64,000 nt of DNA, taken from the NCBI RefSeq assembly GCF_008831285.2, contig NC_045150.1:7824001-7888000 (forward strand), written 5' to 3'. Shown here piece after piece: positions 46,766-60,475 of the stretch. This DNA comes from Nymphaea colorata (lineage: Eukaryota > Streptophyta > Magnoliopsida > Nymphaeales > Nymphaeaceae). Position numbers and translations under genes: made by a program. The stretch's first letter is position 1. The number at the start of each line of letters is the position of its first letter. The notes below the pieces were generated by a model. That model was not told the origin of the DNA, did not search any database, and was given only the letters and a program-made list of their open reading frames with translations.

Positions 46766-48099
46766 TTGGAGAGGAGTTTTCCTAACAAAAGTTGGTAAAA
46801 GACCATGTAGTGCATGTGGCTTTGCGTTTATAAGAGATGGCCATTCTCATTCATTTCCACATTCACTTAAAGGTGAGCAACTATAGCTGGAGTTTGGAGA
46901 ATCTTATAGAACCAGAGCAACTTCATGATTATCTATTATCTCCCAAGATGAAATGCATACTTCAGATAGTTGGATTTTGTGTTATAAGGTGCATTCTAAC
47001 ACTAATTGAGCAAAGAAAATATTCCTTTCAAGAAAATGCATATCTGGTTGGCCAAGTTGGTAAGGAAGCTTAAATCAGTTGAAACTTGATTTAGTGTTAT
47101 CTTTTGTATCTGTTTACTTATTTTCAGCATTTTTTTGCTTATGTCAAATGAACCACAGGTTAGCAGGTGAAATCAGGCTTGGAAAACGATTGGCTGGTTA
47201 CTGTTGCTGTGCTCTGTTTTGCTAGCAGCATCTTTCCCTGCCTGGCTAAGTCTTTCCATATAAAACCAGAGAAGGATCTGGTAGCCAAATTTAGCTAACC
47301 AATAAAGAAATAAGGAAAAGTGAAGTATTTCATGTTCTTACATTAAGAAAAACTGCCCATATTGACTTTCCTTTTCCAACTTGTCCTTTCACTAGAGCTC
47401 TTCGCAAGGTGTACATTGGTTTTTGTCAATCACCCATAAGAAAAATCTGGAGAATTATTTGATTTAAACTGCATAAATAACTTTGCCTTGCTATGCTTCA
47501 GAATTGATTACTAGTACCGCACCAAATAGTAGAAATTAATTTAGAGCCTCTCAAGTCCAGCATTTGGTTAAATAAATGCAAAACTGTGAATTATATTTTC
47601 AAATTCAAGAATAGCAATTTTGTCAATCAGAGACTCGGTCTAGTGATCATTGAACACATGACCATAGATGGTGACCTGGCGATGGGAGAAGATGAAGGAC
47701 CTGACCATAGATAACCCTCTGCCGTTATGTTTTCAGAGCTTTTCCAGTATGGGTCTTCATATTTTGAGAGAGAGAGTGCTGGAAACATTGTGCCCCAACG
47801 CACCATGTCATGTAGTGCATATAAGAATGATGTAGATAAAAGGAGAGGCAAGGAAATGGTGAAAGATATATTGCATTACTTAGCTCTTCCCATTATTTAT
47901 GTGGGATGAAACTATGAGGACAACTATGCACATTCTTAATTAGGTATGTACAAACAGTGCTGGAAACCACTGAAGGTGGCTCATATAATGGAGAATGTGT
48001 CATTAGAACATTGCCTTAACTGTCTTGGACATGTGGTAATGAGGACTGCTCACAGGATTTGGGAATGATTTTGGTTTATGATTTTCAAGTTCCTCTAAT

Positions 48100-48890
48100 A
48101 ATGTGTAGTGAAGCCTGACAAAAGGGAAGTGCATTCTTTACTTTTTCACAGAACTGATTTCTGGTTATATTTTCTCAAGAATAAGTTGGATTTGCTTCCT
48201 GCACTTGAATTATTCAAGCAATATGTGGATGGCATTTTAGGCTATGACATGAACCTTTTTCATTCAATTGAGAGAGTGAATTTCCAAGCTTGAATCTCTT
48301 TCCGTTTGCAAGACCAGGTAATTGGGTGTTGTGTTTCATGTTTCCACTCCTCAATATAATGGAACACTAATTACAAACACAAGCACCCCAAGGGGTGTAG
48401 CGCATTGGGAGGCAAGACTGTTTACCTCAAAGGGGTCTGAGGATCAAATCCAGTGGTCACTGTCATGTCTAGTGGGTTCATCCTCTAGACTGTAAAAAGG
48501 TCATTAAGTGAGCTTTGTGAACCTTGAAAAAAAAAAAAAAAAACAACAGTAAGCGCGTATTTGAGATGGGTCTCCCCCCAATAGCAGACACGGGGTTCTA
48601 CGTGAATATTGGAACCATACCTTCAACACTTCCCTCTATCTACAACCACCTGCCCATTGACTTGAATAAAGAAGAAAAAACCCATAAGAGGTACTATTCT
48701 CAAGAAAAAGAATCAACTATATTTTTCTAGGGACTTCTGATTGCATCTCTTAATCTTGCCAACTACAAGAAACAAAAGTAAAGAGAAATGTGAATATGAA
48801 AGACAATTACCAAGAAGCTATGAAAAGCAAAATTGAGGCTTTGAATCAAAACCAAACCTGGATTCTTGTACCTCAAATTAAACATAACTT
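48100..48890 (+). pseudogene. Ty1/copia remnant interrupted by a SINE-like insert
   Basis: Plus strand, in polyprotein order. An integrase-core piece lies at 48155-48225 (WLYFLKNKLDLLPALELF), a TPQYNG piece at 48344-48365 corresponds to the TPQQNG integrase motif, and the RT-entry piece is at 48800-48885 (YQEAMKSKIEALNQNQTW). Frameshifts and stops throughout. No LTR was found. 46.77-48.1 kb shows nothing recognised beyond the presumed 3' UTR of the hydrolase. Confidence 0.7.
48382..48542 (+). mobile_element. SINE-like insertion
   Basis: TAGCGCATTGGG fits a pol III A-box and GGATCAAATCC, about 35 bp later, fits a B-box. The body ends in a pure A run of about 17 (48526-48542). It sits inside the copia remnant. 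Target duplications are not evident. Confidence 0.6.
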
Positions 48891-48894
48891 CCCA

Positions 48895-51270
48895 TGTTGT
48901 AGGTTGCAAGTGGACTTAAATGTATATTTAAAAATATTGTAATAACTATGAAAAGTAATATTCCAAAGACAATCCAAAAATCCATATAAAGTTCAGTTAC
49001 TAGCTAGTGTGGTTGATAAAAGGAAGAAAGAAAAGGACAGGGATGACTGATCCAATTGAAACCGATTTGCACATGTCCGAGTCTGATTAATCTGATCCAA
49101 GTATAGGACCACAAACTTAACCAGCACATGGTGGACGTTGTGATCCCTCAACACTTAAGGCCAAAATTTAGACGTCAAATTGTCATTTTAGATCCAACTT
49201 TGTGGTTAAGTCTAGTTATAATATATATATACTACCGGTCCTTAAATCCAAATTGCCACATTATGGGCAGTGGCCATATGTGATCGAATGTCAACGCTTC
49301 AAGTTGGTGTATGAACTAATATAATAAGGGTCACGTTCCATTTTAAAACGAATTCTCTTTCAGAAAATTAAAGAGGGAGTGCATATATTCTGGCTGCAGT
49401 TCCTTCAATATTATAACGTGTGAACCTTCTTCAAGTCCAAGGTTATGAACAAAAGAAAAGAGCTCTTCTTTTATACTAATATCCGCTTAGAGATATAACT
49501 GTCACTTGCAGAGAGATTAAGTGTGAGTTAACCGATGAAATTGTGGTAGTCCAAACTAAAAGCTTCAGTGTTTTCCTGTCGCCATGTGGGATGCTGGCTT
49601 CTGCCGATTGGATTTGAGAGAGATTTGGAATGGACAGATTCAACGACGGAGATCTATCTGTTACTTGATCAGCTTTGATTTATTCTGTTTCACTTCGAAA
49701 ACGAGAGAGGAAAGAGATGGAAAGAATTAATTAGTCTATGAAGTTGAGAATTTTGCTCTCATGGCATCCACCCAAGGCCTAGTTCCAAGGCGTTGGCGGC
49801 TGTAGAGGACGAGGATTTCTGCAGTGATCTGAAATCACCACGGATCTGAGTTCTGCAGTAATCAAAAGCAAACTCAAAGAGAATGAAAGATGTAGGGGAG
49901 AAAGTGTATCTGGTCTTCGGCTCCTTCATGTGAAAGTATTCTCAGACTATCTATTCCTTTGTCATGTCATCTAATATCTGTCAGTATGCATGAAATGTAG
50001 GTTTCAGTGGATTTGAAAGTCTGTCTTTACTGGACTTAGAACCACTTCTGCAAAGACCGAATACACTAGTTAATCCTAAATCTTTGTATTCTTCCACGAC
50101 AAATTTAGTTGGAGGCGTGCTGTTTCTTGGCCAATATGTATGCATCAGCATGTTTTCTTTTTGTTGTCTAGTTACAAAAATATTTCAAACTATTTTAAAA
50201 TCAAAATTAAATTTCAATTCCCAATTAAACTCAAATCGACCCAATGTCATTTGATAATGACAAACGTTGTTCCACTAAATGACCCTAATAAACTCTAAAA
50301 ACAACTTAATGGCGTCTCATTTTACCATGACATGTCGTATTTTTCGCAGCAAACGGTGTATCAAACCCATAAGTTTCTTAATTAAGCTAGCTGACCCACC
50401 TGCCTTGTGCAGAACTTTTCACGTCCATCATTTCTTAATTACTATGCTGTAGGCATAGTAACTATGCTTCGGCCAATAGTAATTGTATAGCAAAATTTTC
50501 ATCATACTGCCAGTGAAGCTCTCACCCAATTATTTTTGATCTAGTACAGGGTCTGCTTTTAGTGTCTCAAGGTACTGCATCTGTTGTAATTGAACTTGTA
50601 TGTCTATGGTCTCCCTTTTGCAGCACAGAGAGTTGACGTACTTAAATTCAAAATGAGAACTGGCTGCCTATCTACCCCGCTCTAATCATTACGCCAATTC
50701 CCTTGAGGACGCTTCTATTTATTATTTATTTTAGTTTCATGATTTTAGGACAACTGACAAGCTCCATTCGCCCGGCTAGGGGTTCAAACTAAGAGGAAGG
50801 GTGTATGGTAGTGCTAAGTTGTTTGGAATACATTTTTTCGTGAATGCAGCATTCCATAATTCCAATGTTTGTTGATTGGGATGCATTTAGGAGTACTGTG
50901 CTGCGCTCCGAAGAATGTAACATTCTTGTTACCAAATGCCTTGTAATTAGGATCTCTAAGTTGAAAGCATAAAAGGGATTAAAGCTGATCAACACCCAGG
51001 ATGTGTCTCTGAACAATAATTGATGAGGATCTGTGTAATTTCAACTATTGCTTATGAAAAAAAAGGGATGCATGCAAAGCTTTGTTTTTTAAATTAGTTG
51101 TTGAGCTTTAGAAGAAAGATAGAAATAGTGCTTGTAATTGATATTTATATCCCTTTCATCCTAATTTACATAGCTTCTACCTCAAATTAACTTCAAAGAG
51201 TATGCTTGATTTGTTAGTCTAAGAACAAGTAGTCCAGAAGATTTTGTTTTCCTATACAGGAGGAAAGAGA
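48895..51270. other. Gene-free stretch
   Basis: No recognisable coding exon, RNA gene or intact transposon was seen. Short ORFs here lack family motifs. Confidence 0.5.
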
Positions 51271-51276
51271 GAGAAG

Positions 51277-51473
51277 TAGGGCAGAGCCAAGGTAGGGTCC
51301 GCATGGGCACTGGCCTTACTCAAATTTTTTTAAAATAATAAAATTTACGTGTAAATTTTAAAAAATTTCGCTTGTTCTATATAAAAATTTTGAAAAAAGA
51401 TATTTTGGTCCTATTCAAAATTCAAAAACTTTAATTCGGTCTTCTTCATGAAAAATTCCTAGCTCTGCCCCTA
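51277..51473 (+). mobile_element. GGCGGAGC-type miniature element with inverted ends
   Basis: The left end TAGGGCAGAGCCAAGG and right end CCTAGCTCTGCCCCTA are inverted repeats. The interior (AAATTTTTTTAAAATAAT, then CTTGTTCTATATAAAAATTT) matches the pair at 37.3 kb. AAGTAG-like sequence on both sides may be a target duplication. Confidence 0.6.
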
Positions 51474-51479
51474 AGTAGA

Positions 51480-54400
51480 AGAAGATGTTCTCCTCTTGAT
51501 TCGGTGGAGGACTCGTTCCAGCGTCTTTAATTCAAGAGACTCGCATATTTGGTGTCGTCCGGAATGCCGCAGAACACTGAATTTGCCATGTCCAAAATTT
51601 TGGAAAAGAAATTAAACTAAGATGTTCCATTTCAGCACCGAGATAACGAAGTAACATGCCAATGAAATTGGTGGCAGGCAATCCACTGATGAACGTGAAA
51701 ACTACTTGTCGGCTACGACCAATACTGCATGTGCAATCCAAGCCAAGAGTTTCGATCTGCTTTTTCCTTCTAAGAAAATGAAAACTTGAATTAATTCGAT
51801 TGGCTTAATCAATTTTCAATAATTTGATACGGTGCAGAAAGGGACCACGGAATCTTCATCCCATTTGCCCCACTAGCCTTTAATACGAGCAAATAATGTC
51901 AATTGGATATTAAATTAAGCCGTCTTCTTGAAGGAAAACTTTTGCAAATATTTTACTGACATATAAAATGCCTCTCCGACGTACTAGTCCTACCAGTCAG
52001 CTATCGCTGTCGATGTGCTTTAATTTCATGAACGGATGCATGTATAATGTAAATGCATATAAAGATTTTTATTCAATGTCATGAGCCCACACTAGCCCAC
52101 ATAGATGTGCTTGTTCCTTTATTAATATCTCAGTAAAATATCTCGTGGTTGTTTAATTATTTACATATCAGTTGCCCCTTACAAGTCAAAATTCAATGTA
52201 TTAGTACCCTTCAGTCACAAATTTCGGGCTCCGCCTTCCTGATATATAAGATTTCATAAGAGTTTAGGAATCAAGTATATATCTGAGTTCTTTTGGCTTA
52301 CAAAATTATCATCTTACACATCAAAAGTTGTCATTTTATATGTGTTTTTAAACATCAAATGACATTTCATAATTAGTTTTCTCTAAAAGAACCTTAACTA
52401 ATTCTGCATGCAACTGTATACTTAGGACTAATTTATTTGAAAACGTGCTTTAGCTTAATTTCTAAACTTTCTCAAATCGTACTTTTTGTATTTTAAGCTA
52501 TTTTAATATGTCTACAATTTTAATGGTGTCAACATGCATAGGGCTAGTGATGGGACGATTCTCTCATAAGTAGCTGGCTAGAAAAAAATGATGGAAATTT
52601 TTTCCCTCGTCTGTGGAGTCAGCATCAAATCTTCATCGATCATCATGTCCTTGTATACTTTTAATACCTCCCGTCTTTTTTGTTGGAACAAAGAGTGGGA
52701 TGTCCGGTTCAATCACTGATCAATTAATTAGCGATCTCCAGCAATTTCAACCTTGAACCAATAGCCGACTGATTCTGAATTTATTTGCTTTGTAAAGTTA
52801 GAAACCAATTAGCAATTAGCTTAAGCTTGAGTTTTGATTACAGTGGATGATCAGTTCGTGTTCATACATTCACATAAGAGCTTAATCAGAGTTCATATCA
52901 TAAATGAGGCAGAGCCTTCTGTTCTTAATGGCTACAAACTAGATCACCACCTGTCGTTTCCTGATCGATTGAGTTGAGAATTTCTGTTGAAGCGATTGAT
53001 CTTTAATTAGTACCTCAATTTTTTTTTGTGGGTGCAGGCCATGCTTTGTTGTTACTTGCTTTTCCCATAATTCTTGCGATTCTTTGTCACTGTTTGGCAG
53101 CTGGAACGATCACATACTGTTCCATGAATTTAACCATAAAAATAGATAAATTCTTGAAAAGATTTTCAAACCAAGGAATACTTTTTTCGTACGTGGTGAC
53201 CCCTTGCCGATCTGATCGAAGTTTTATACTTTTGATAAGATGGAAAAAAAAAAAATCAGACTGAATGAGGTTTCACTATTTTGCCAAAATGAAACTTACT
53301 GTGTTCCTACTTAAGATACACACTTTAGATCTTTATTTTAATGTCTTATAACGACAAAAAGGCTATAAGAACCAAAGATCAGCAGGGGGCCACTATGAAT
53401 CCATTGATTTCATGTCTTTAAGAGAGAAGATCAGACTATAAATCGGACTGGATCAACCAGCCGCTAAGCACTTATATTTCTACTAGGGGCAGAGGCTGGT
53501 AATGTTAGATAGAGGCCCTAGACCCTATCCCTACATCTCGTAATTGCGAGGGAGCTCACTTGCAGTTATGAGATTAGAAAATTAATTTCTAAATAAAAGG
53601 CTTTCATCAAAAAAATCAATTTAATTTGTTACCAATTTACGAACTTGCCTAGTGGGATTCGGGAAATCCTGGAAGGCGGACTATAAAGCCCCAGCTTACA
53701 TCTCTATCTTAAGTTAATCATGTGATTACCCTAGCCGTCGCCTCCCAAAAGCAAACCCGGGAATCTGACCTAACTCTGTCTTTCTTCTTCTTTTCCTGTT
53801 GCTGTTGCCTCTGCCACTAATTAGACGCCGCTGGTGATGCTGCTCAGAAGAAGAGCTGATCAAAGGTGCCGTTTGCTGCCAAGAATCCAATAGTGTGGGC
53901 TATGTGTGGGCAATTGTCCATATTCACCTTCAAAGCTTCTTATTTTTATATTGATATTTGTTAGCAACTTTTCTCATTTACATATTGGTGTTCTTTAAAA
54001 AATTAAAATTTTCTACCTACTACCCGAATTTGCTGGCTCATTCCTACTCTTTTAAGTATCCAATTACTTATATCACGAATGCCTATTTTGCTGGGCTGGC
54101 AGCGAGATTTGGGCTCCTCCAAAGGTCAGTTACCTCTTTCCTTTTCGAAGCAATGTGTTGGCAATTTTGGTTGATCTCGTTAATGGCTTCCAAAATGAAA
54201 TGGCATATCGTATCGGCCGAAACAAGCACACCTCTATTGGTGTCTTCAAATTCTTTATCATATTCACACCTTTTCTCTAAAAAAGAAATTACACTTTATT
54301 ATTATTTTATTTATATTATGTTGGCTGATTGGCCGGTATTAGCGTATAGGATTCTTCCTGTTTGATTGTGAACGGAACACAATGATATTAACAACTTTTA

Positions 54401-54500
54401 AAGCCTTGAGCAGATGAGCTGCCCTAGTGGGTAGTTTACTCGGTTTCAGTAAAAATGGAGTCATTTGCGTTTTATGTGGGTCTGTACGGAAAAGCCAAGG
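51480..54500. other. Gene-free stretch with short decayed repeats
   Basis: No supported gene. An ORF with a hydrophobic start follows a splice-like TGCAG at 53033-53037 but lacks continuation. 53890-54010 resembles 39540-39690 (a GTGGGCAATTGTCC-type run, then TTTATATTGATATTT). Confidence 0.5.
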
Positions 54501-54511
54501 TGGCCGTCAGG

Positions 54512-54819
54512 TAAGGCTGGGCATAGGGTCGGGCTGGGTCTGCCCAAGGCTCTACAAAGTCGAGCTCAGGCCGGCCCAAAGTTTTTTCTAGCGACCCAAG
54601 CCCAACCCGCTTAGTTATTGGGTTAGGTTTGATCGTCAATTTTATACCATCGGTGCCAGGTTCTATATCAACTTATATTTGAAACTCCTAATATTTTATA
54701 TTTTAATATCTCAAAAACCTTTAGTGAGTATCCAATGGTGCTATCAGTGACATATGAACAGTTTATAAGAATGTCATCTATGACACATTTAGAGTTTTTT
54801 AATAGTCATCAGCAATTTA

Positions 54820-54851
<32 letters not shown>

Positions 54852-54985
54852 CCGACTTAGGTCAGTCCGACTTGACAATTTTTCTTTTATCAAGCTCAGG
54901 TGTCAAATAACCAGTCCAAGCCCAACATATCATAGGTCGAGTACCGAACTATCCATCGAGTACCCGGCCCATTGTCTACCATTTG
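54512..54985. mobile_element. Miniature element with GGGCCGGGC-type interior
   Basis: Starts TAAGGCTGGGCATAGGG and ends in GGCCCATTGTCTACC, degenerate inverted ends. The interior is rich in GGGCTGGG / GGCCGGCCC / CCCAAGCCCAACCCG motifs and is interrupted by (AT)n at 54824-54850. The layout parallels the GGATCCGA and GAGCTCGA families. No coding capacity. Confidence 0.5.
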
Positions 54986-54999
54986 GCCTCCCCAATTAA

Positions 55000-57900
55000 A
55001 TGTTACCTTTTAAAAGTTTCAAACGTTGTTGTTTGGCTCCAATCAAAATTTTGAAAAATGTAATTGGCCCCTATAAAAAATTTCAAAATTTTTATTTAGT
55101 TGTACAAGTTTTTGAAGTTCATCCTTTCTAATAAAAAAAAAATCCAACTCCACCGCTGCTTGTTGAAATGCCAAGGGGGTGTCTTTGTTTTGGTTGGAAT
55201 TTACTGCCTGGTAAAATGCGAGGGGCACGTTTTCTTTTGTTTGAACTTTAATTGCATTGGGGCATTTTTGTCTTTTGGTTTCTATTAATGAGTTGAATAG
55301 TTTTCCGAACATTAATTAGCATTCCAATATTAGAATAGGAGAACCGTTCAAAGTCCTGAGAGTGGTAAATACTAAAGGGATGTTCCGATGACAATCTTGG
55401 TTTTTTAAGTGTTTGGTTGATTTTGATGAAACTCAGTTTTGAAAGAACCTGGTTTTTTAAAAAAGGAGCCAAAAACTTGGCGTCCTTGAAAATGTGCGCC
55501 ATTTAGAAAACAAAGTTTTTAAAATTCATGAAAAATCTTGTTTTTGGTAAAATCAAGTTTTCACAAAACTTAGTTTGACGAAGATACTAACCAGAGACTC
55601 ACCCCTAAGAGTTTAAACTTAAATGCAATGGCCGACTCCTCCCCACACCAGCTCATGAAATTTGTTTTATTTTTACATATAAATTTCATTTTTTACGTAT
55701 AACTACCCCTTAAAATTTGAAATTTAATGTAACGCCAGACATTTATGGCTCCAAATGGGTGCCTAGAAAAGACAAAAATGTTATATCAGACCTTATCCCA
55801 TGTAGATCAGGCTGAAGGGATGAGGTCCGATTGTCTGAGACACCTTGAAGCCGTCCATCTCAGATCATGAAGAGCCCTCTCGCTTTTCAACCAACCCTAC
55901 AAAATCTCCTTCACGTTCAGCCGCCCGAGAAGTAGAACCCTTCATTTTTTAGGGCCAGTCCCCATCACAAATCTCAGAAAACGCTATCTCCGAGAGCAAT
56001 GCTGGACATTGACCGACGCGCCTTCTTTGATTTTGGATCTTAGCATCCGGCTTGCTTCTAATTTCAATTCATTTGTTGCCTGAATCAGTTGGACGGGAGA
56101 GAGAGAAAAGAGAAAAAGAGAAAGGGAGCCCATAAAATTAGAATATATATCAAGATTTGGGGACAAAAAGTTTTCTAGTTACAAAAACAAACCACAAGAC
56201 AGAAGCAAAAAGACAAAATATATTATGCAGTAAACGAAATAAAAGCAGTGGGGAGAAAGTGGATGGACGGAACGGTATTATCACCCAGCCACAGAAGGAG
56301 GACGACGCCGCAGCCGAATGACAAAATAGACATCCCCTTGCATAAAACGAGCCACAGACTCTGGCGAAGAGAATGTGCCTTTGAAGACCCTCTTGCTGCG
56401 CTCCTCCCAAATGTGTCACCAAGCTGAAATGAGCCACAACCTCCAAACAGACTCCAGGAAACAGACAAGCGAGAGAAAGACAAAAAAAAAAAAAAAATGC
56501 AGGGTGAGTCTGGAGAGAGAAAGAAAGAGAGACCAGTCTCCTTCCATTCTTGAGATTGTTGTATTTTTTTATTTCACTAAATAATGATGAATATATCTCT
56601 GAAGGGTTGCTGCAATGGTCCCGAGATGATAGGCAGACAAATATTGGTTTCGAACTCTTGTAACATCAATCTTCTAAAAAAAAAAAAAAAAGAGGATGCT
56701 CATATATAAACTGAAGTATATAGTGGAATGTCATCTTCAAAGTAACCATAGACCCTAAGAAAATGAAATAAAGGGGATAAATGTTTGGGATAAATGCATT
56801 TGAAGTCTAAATGAACCCAACACTAAGTTGCACAAACGAATGCATGTGTGAGTGTACGCGTAATTACTAAAGGGATTTGTACTTTCCCTTCAATAAAAAG
56901 AAAACGGGTATCTTGTCTTGTGGGCAAAATAATCTTTCGGGTGTGTTTAACTTGGTGGACGCAGCAATATTTAAGGAGCCACAGTTTTCAATCATTTGTC
57001 TTAAGTTGGTACCTCATGAATGAATCAAGGACAATAATTTTTTTTCCTTATCTCAATTTACTTTGAAAAAAAAATCCCAACTATATATTTGGTGAGACAA
57101 TTTGTTTGAGGGAAGCCATGAAGAGAAGCTTGTCTTGGATAACCTATCTCTTGCATCAAAATGCACCTTTTAATGGGCCATCAAAAGCCTAAGTTTGTTG
57201 TTCCTGTTTTTTGAGGCGAGCTACAAGATTGAGAGCTATTGCTCGAAAAAGAGCCAAAGTCTCATCCTTATCTCTAAAGTTTAGGGCTTGGTGAAAAGAC
57301 GGAATATATGCATCTCTTTCCTATGCTTTACCTTCAACTCGGCATAATATTATAGTGCCACAAGAAAAAAACCGGTGGCGCTTTTATGTCCATGTTACCA
57401 GTTCAACCAGCTACAGTAGGGCCCCTTGAGACTTATTCCTCTTATCTCTCAAACACTTGAGAAAGCATAAAGGAAAAGCCTCCTTCCTGATTGGCATCTT
57501 GGCACATAGATCAGATGAAAGTAAAGAAAAAGGCAACAACACTTTTTGCAAAGGGAAAAGGAGGACCAGGGCCACAACCCTTCACCCTTCATCTGAGCAC
57601 CTCCCAGGGTAAGCAAAGTAGTAGCTAACAATGCCAAGTTTTGGGAGACCAAAAACGCAGAAAAATATTCTCTCACGACCTAATATTTTTCTACTCCGCA
57701 AGCCCAAGGCACCGGCCATGGCCGCTTGCCCTCTACATATCGGTGTCTTGCCCCATTCATCTTCCTAAATCCTAATATATCTGGATTTTGAGGAAGCCAA
57801 GTTTTCCCAGACACCATGCAGTTTCTTTATTCTAGGCAATATTTTTAAAATATCCAAGATTTTTAGGAAGCTCAACTTTTGTTAGAAATCTCACCTTTTC

Positions 57901-58040
57901 TCAAGGCAATACAAATTTTAACAATTAGTGAAAATTCCAAAAAAGTTGTCCAAAACTTTCTTAAAAAAAATTGATAGAGTGAATAAATTATTAGTTTCTA
58001 CATAAATTTATGAAACTTCCAAAGTAATGACATTTATTTG
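55000..58040. other. Gene-free stretch
   Basis: No supported gene. 56604-56692 has a B-box-like GGTTTCGAACTC and ends in an A run (56677-56692), a possible decayed SINE tail. Confidence 0.4.
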
Positions 58041-58046
58041 CATGCT

Positions 58047-58114
58047 TCAAGGGGCATAGCTCAAATGGGTGTGCTGAGATGCGTTATGTGGTGCATTTCT
58101 ATTTCAAGCCACAA
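58047..58114 (+). mobile_element. SINE-head fragment
   Basis: GGGGCATAGCTCAAATGGG resembles a tRNA A-box region, with a weak B-box (TATTTCAAGCC) about 35 bp later. The sequence then passes into the element starting near 58115, which seems to have inserted into it. Confidence 0.35.
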
Positions 58115-58525
58115 GGTGGATGCCAACGGATCGGATTTGGATAGGATATATCCTTAATCATAACAGTAGTTTTTCAGATATTCACATACTTAAACTTAGA
58201 TTCGAATAAAAAAAAAAGTCATATCTGAATCCAAATCCCAAATTTGATTTTGCAATTTTAAATCGATCCAAATTCAAATTTTATATTTATATCCGAATCT
58301 GAATCCAAATTTTGAACCAGAGTTTGCCATTTTTCAAAATTCAATAGCTTTAGATACATGATGTTTGTCTAAAAATGAATCTGATCCAAATTCAATCGGA
58401 TATTAATGTATATCCGAATCCGATCGGATGCCATTTATTAAATTCAAATCCGATCCCATTTCTTAATCGGATAATAATTTTTTTTTTTCATATCCGTTTT
58501 TTTTTCAGATCGGTTCAGTCGAATA
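58115..58525. mobile_element. hAT-like miniature element, GGATCCGA family copy 3 (decayed)
   Basis: The left end GGATGCCAACGGATCGGATT matches the left of 8566-9027, and internal landmarks (CAAATTTTGAACC, TTTGCCATTTTT, TTTGTCTAAAAATGAATC) are collinear with it. The right terminal repeat is lost. Confidence 0.65.
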
Positions 58526-59348
58526 TCTACTTGAAGATCTTACTGTCCGGTACCAATATAGCTTAAAAGCAATGAGGAAGGGTGAGTGGGCTTCGACTCT
58601 CGCTTGGTTGGTGGTAGTATTAATCCTTTTGCTCACCTGATTTTCATCTATTTATATGAAAAATAATTCGCTTTGAGTATATTATAGGGTATGCCTCTTT
58701 TGACATAATACCTATGAGAAGGGCATTTGGGGGAAAATGGGTTGGCATTTAAATATACAGGATGCTGATTGAATTCGATCCGATATGAAGATCCAGGCCC
58801 ATACTGACAACTCATATCATACCCATTTAAAATGTTTCTCCCCTTCTTCTATGCATTGTTTCTTCATCCTTTGAAATATTGTACATTTTATATTATTGTT
58901 CAAGTTTTCAAGACAACCACAGAATGTAATAATGCATCACATGAGAATTCTCCTTTTTGCAGAGAAATCCAATCCTGATAGCTAGACTCGTGACTTGGCT
59001 TCCCTGGAGAACCAAAAAATATGAGAAGATCCAAAATTATTGCACCGAAATGTGGCCCATTGGATCTGCTAGCCTTGCCAATTTACGCCACTTAATTCTC
59101 GGATATGTTGATATATATCCGGTACTGGTACGTCGAGCTTACACATGATTTCTGATGGGTCTGCCTGGTGGAAAGATCCAGATCCAAGTACCCATCCATC
59201 AGCTTGAACTTGACAGAAACTATAAGAGCGCTCCAATTTTGGGTCTGCTGGATTTTTTCTTTTTTCCTTATGACAGATTCAAATCTGATCTCAGACTCAC
59301 ATTTTAGTCGGATTTGGATTTTGTTATGCAAAATTACATTCCAAAACT

Positions 59349-59710
59349 TAGGGCTGTACAATGAGTCGAGCCAGTCAAAACTCGACCCGTATCTGACTCT
59401 GTTCGCTCGGGTTCAAATGTATGTTTGAAATGTTAAACGAGTTGAGTTTGACTTATAAGAACTCAACTCGTTTAAACTCGACTCAGCTCAACTACATAAT
59501 AAATAGGTGAAATATCATGAGAGAATTGTTAAACAAAAGTTAAGGAGTTGAGAAGAATTAGACAGACTTAAGAGAAACCAGTTAAACAAGTTGAGCTCGA
59601 GCTCGATACTGTATTGTCGAGTTGTGCTCGAGCCATGTTCTATGGATCTCGGTTCATGAGTTTTTTGAGCCGAGTCGAACTCAAGCTAAACTCTGCTCAT
59701 GTGCAGACTA
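59349..59710. mobile_element. hAT-like miniature element, GAGCTCGA family copy 2
   Basis: Starts TAGGGCTGTACA and ends TGTGCAGACTA. The flanking 8-mers CCAAAACT (59341-59348) and TCAAAACC (59711-59718) match at 6 of 8 positions. The interior is built of AACTCGACTC / GAGCTCGAGCTCGA motifs. No coding capacity. Confidence 0.7.
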
Positions 59711-60363
59711 TCAAAACCTCTGCTTCGAATCTTTTAGTCCAAACTTGTTGTTATTAGTATCATATGGACTAATCAGGATGTGCGCTTCTAATAGAATAAA
59801 AACAAAGAAGGATTTATCATACGAAGTTTGACCCCATGCACCATTTCTTGGAAATAGAAAACAGATTTTGACCTGGCTCGCTTGCTCCAAACTACTCAAG
59901 GCCAGACATGTGCCCTGTCCCTTCCCATTCAAGCATGCAACAGCCCTTTTTCTTTATCTCTTTCCTACACCTTTTACACATTAGATCTGTTGTCGGATTG
60001 TCATTTAAATTGGAAAACACTAAAGTTCATATTGACATAATAATATTGCCATTATTGTTGTTATCTCATAGCAACATAGGGAAACTTCAATATGATATTT
60101 TTTTATTTTTATTTTATGCAGTTATGTATCTTTTTTTATTAAAAAAAAGTAGGTTTGAATCTACAATCTTATCCATTTTCAATATAATTAAATCATCTGA
60201 ATCCGAACCATCTTCTTTCCTGTTTCCAAGAGAATTTTGGTTCATGGGTTGTTTAATCCAAGTGCTGGCCCTAGCAGGGACCAAGTTGTCCAAGTTATAC
60301 CAACCCCAATGTACTTGTGGTGCTGAAGGGGGGCTTTGTGCGGCCTAACGAGCTCAGCCTTGG

Positions 60364-60364
<1 letters not shown>

Positions 60365-60392
<28 letters not shown>
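60365..60392. repeat. (TC)14 microsatellite
   Basis: Uninterrupted TC dinucleotides. Confidence 0.95.
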
Positions 60393-60395
<3 letters not shown>

Positions 60396-60475
60396 TTGTC
60401 GATGGATAATCCATACAAATGATCCAAACTTGCCGGATGTTGGATACTTAAAATTTAGAAATTTGTCATTAAAAC

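Noticed and set aside
53028-53264. Hydrophobic 78-aa ORF after a splice-like TGCAG
   Set aside because: The start codon is not ATG, no neighbouring exon fits, and no family is recognisable. It could be a secreted-protein exon but is unsupported.
53958-54365. 135-aa ORF
   Set aside because: AT-rich chance ORF overlapping sequence related to a short repeat at 39.5 kb; no motif.
59908-60348. 146-aa ORF
   Set aside because: No homology recognised, low-complexity composition, and it lies between repeat elements.
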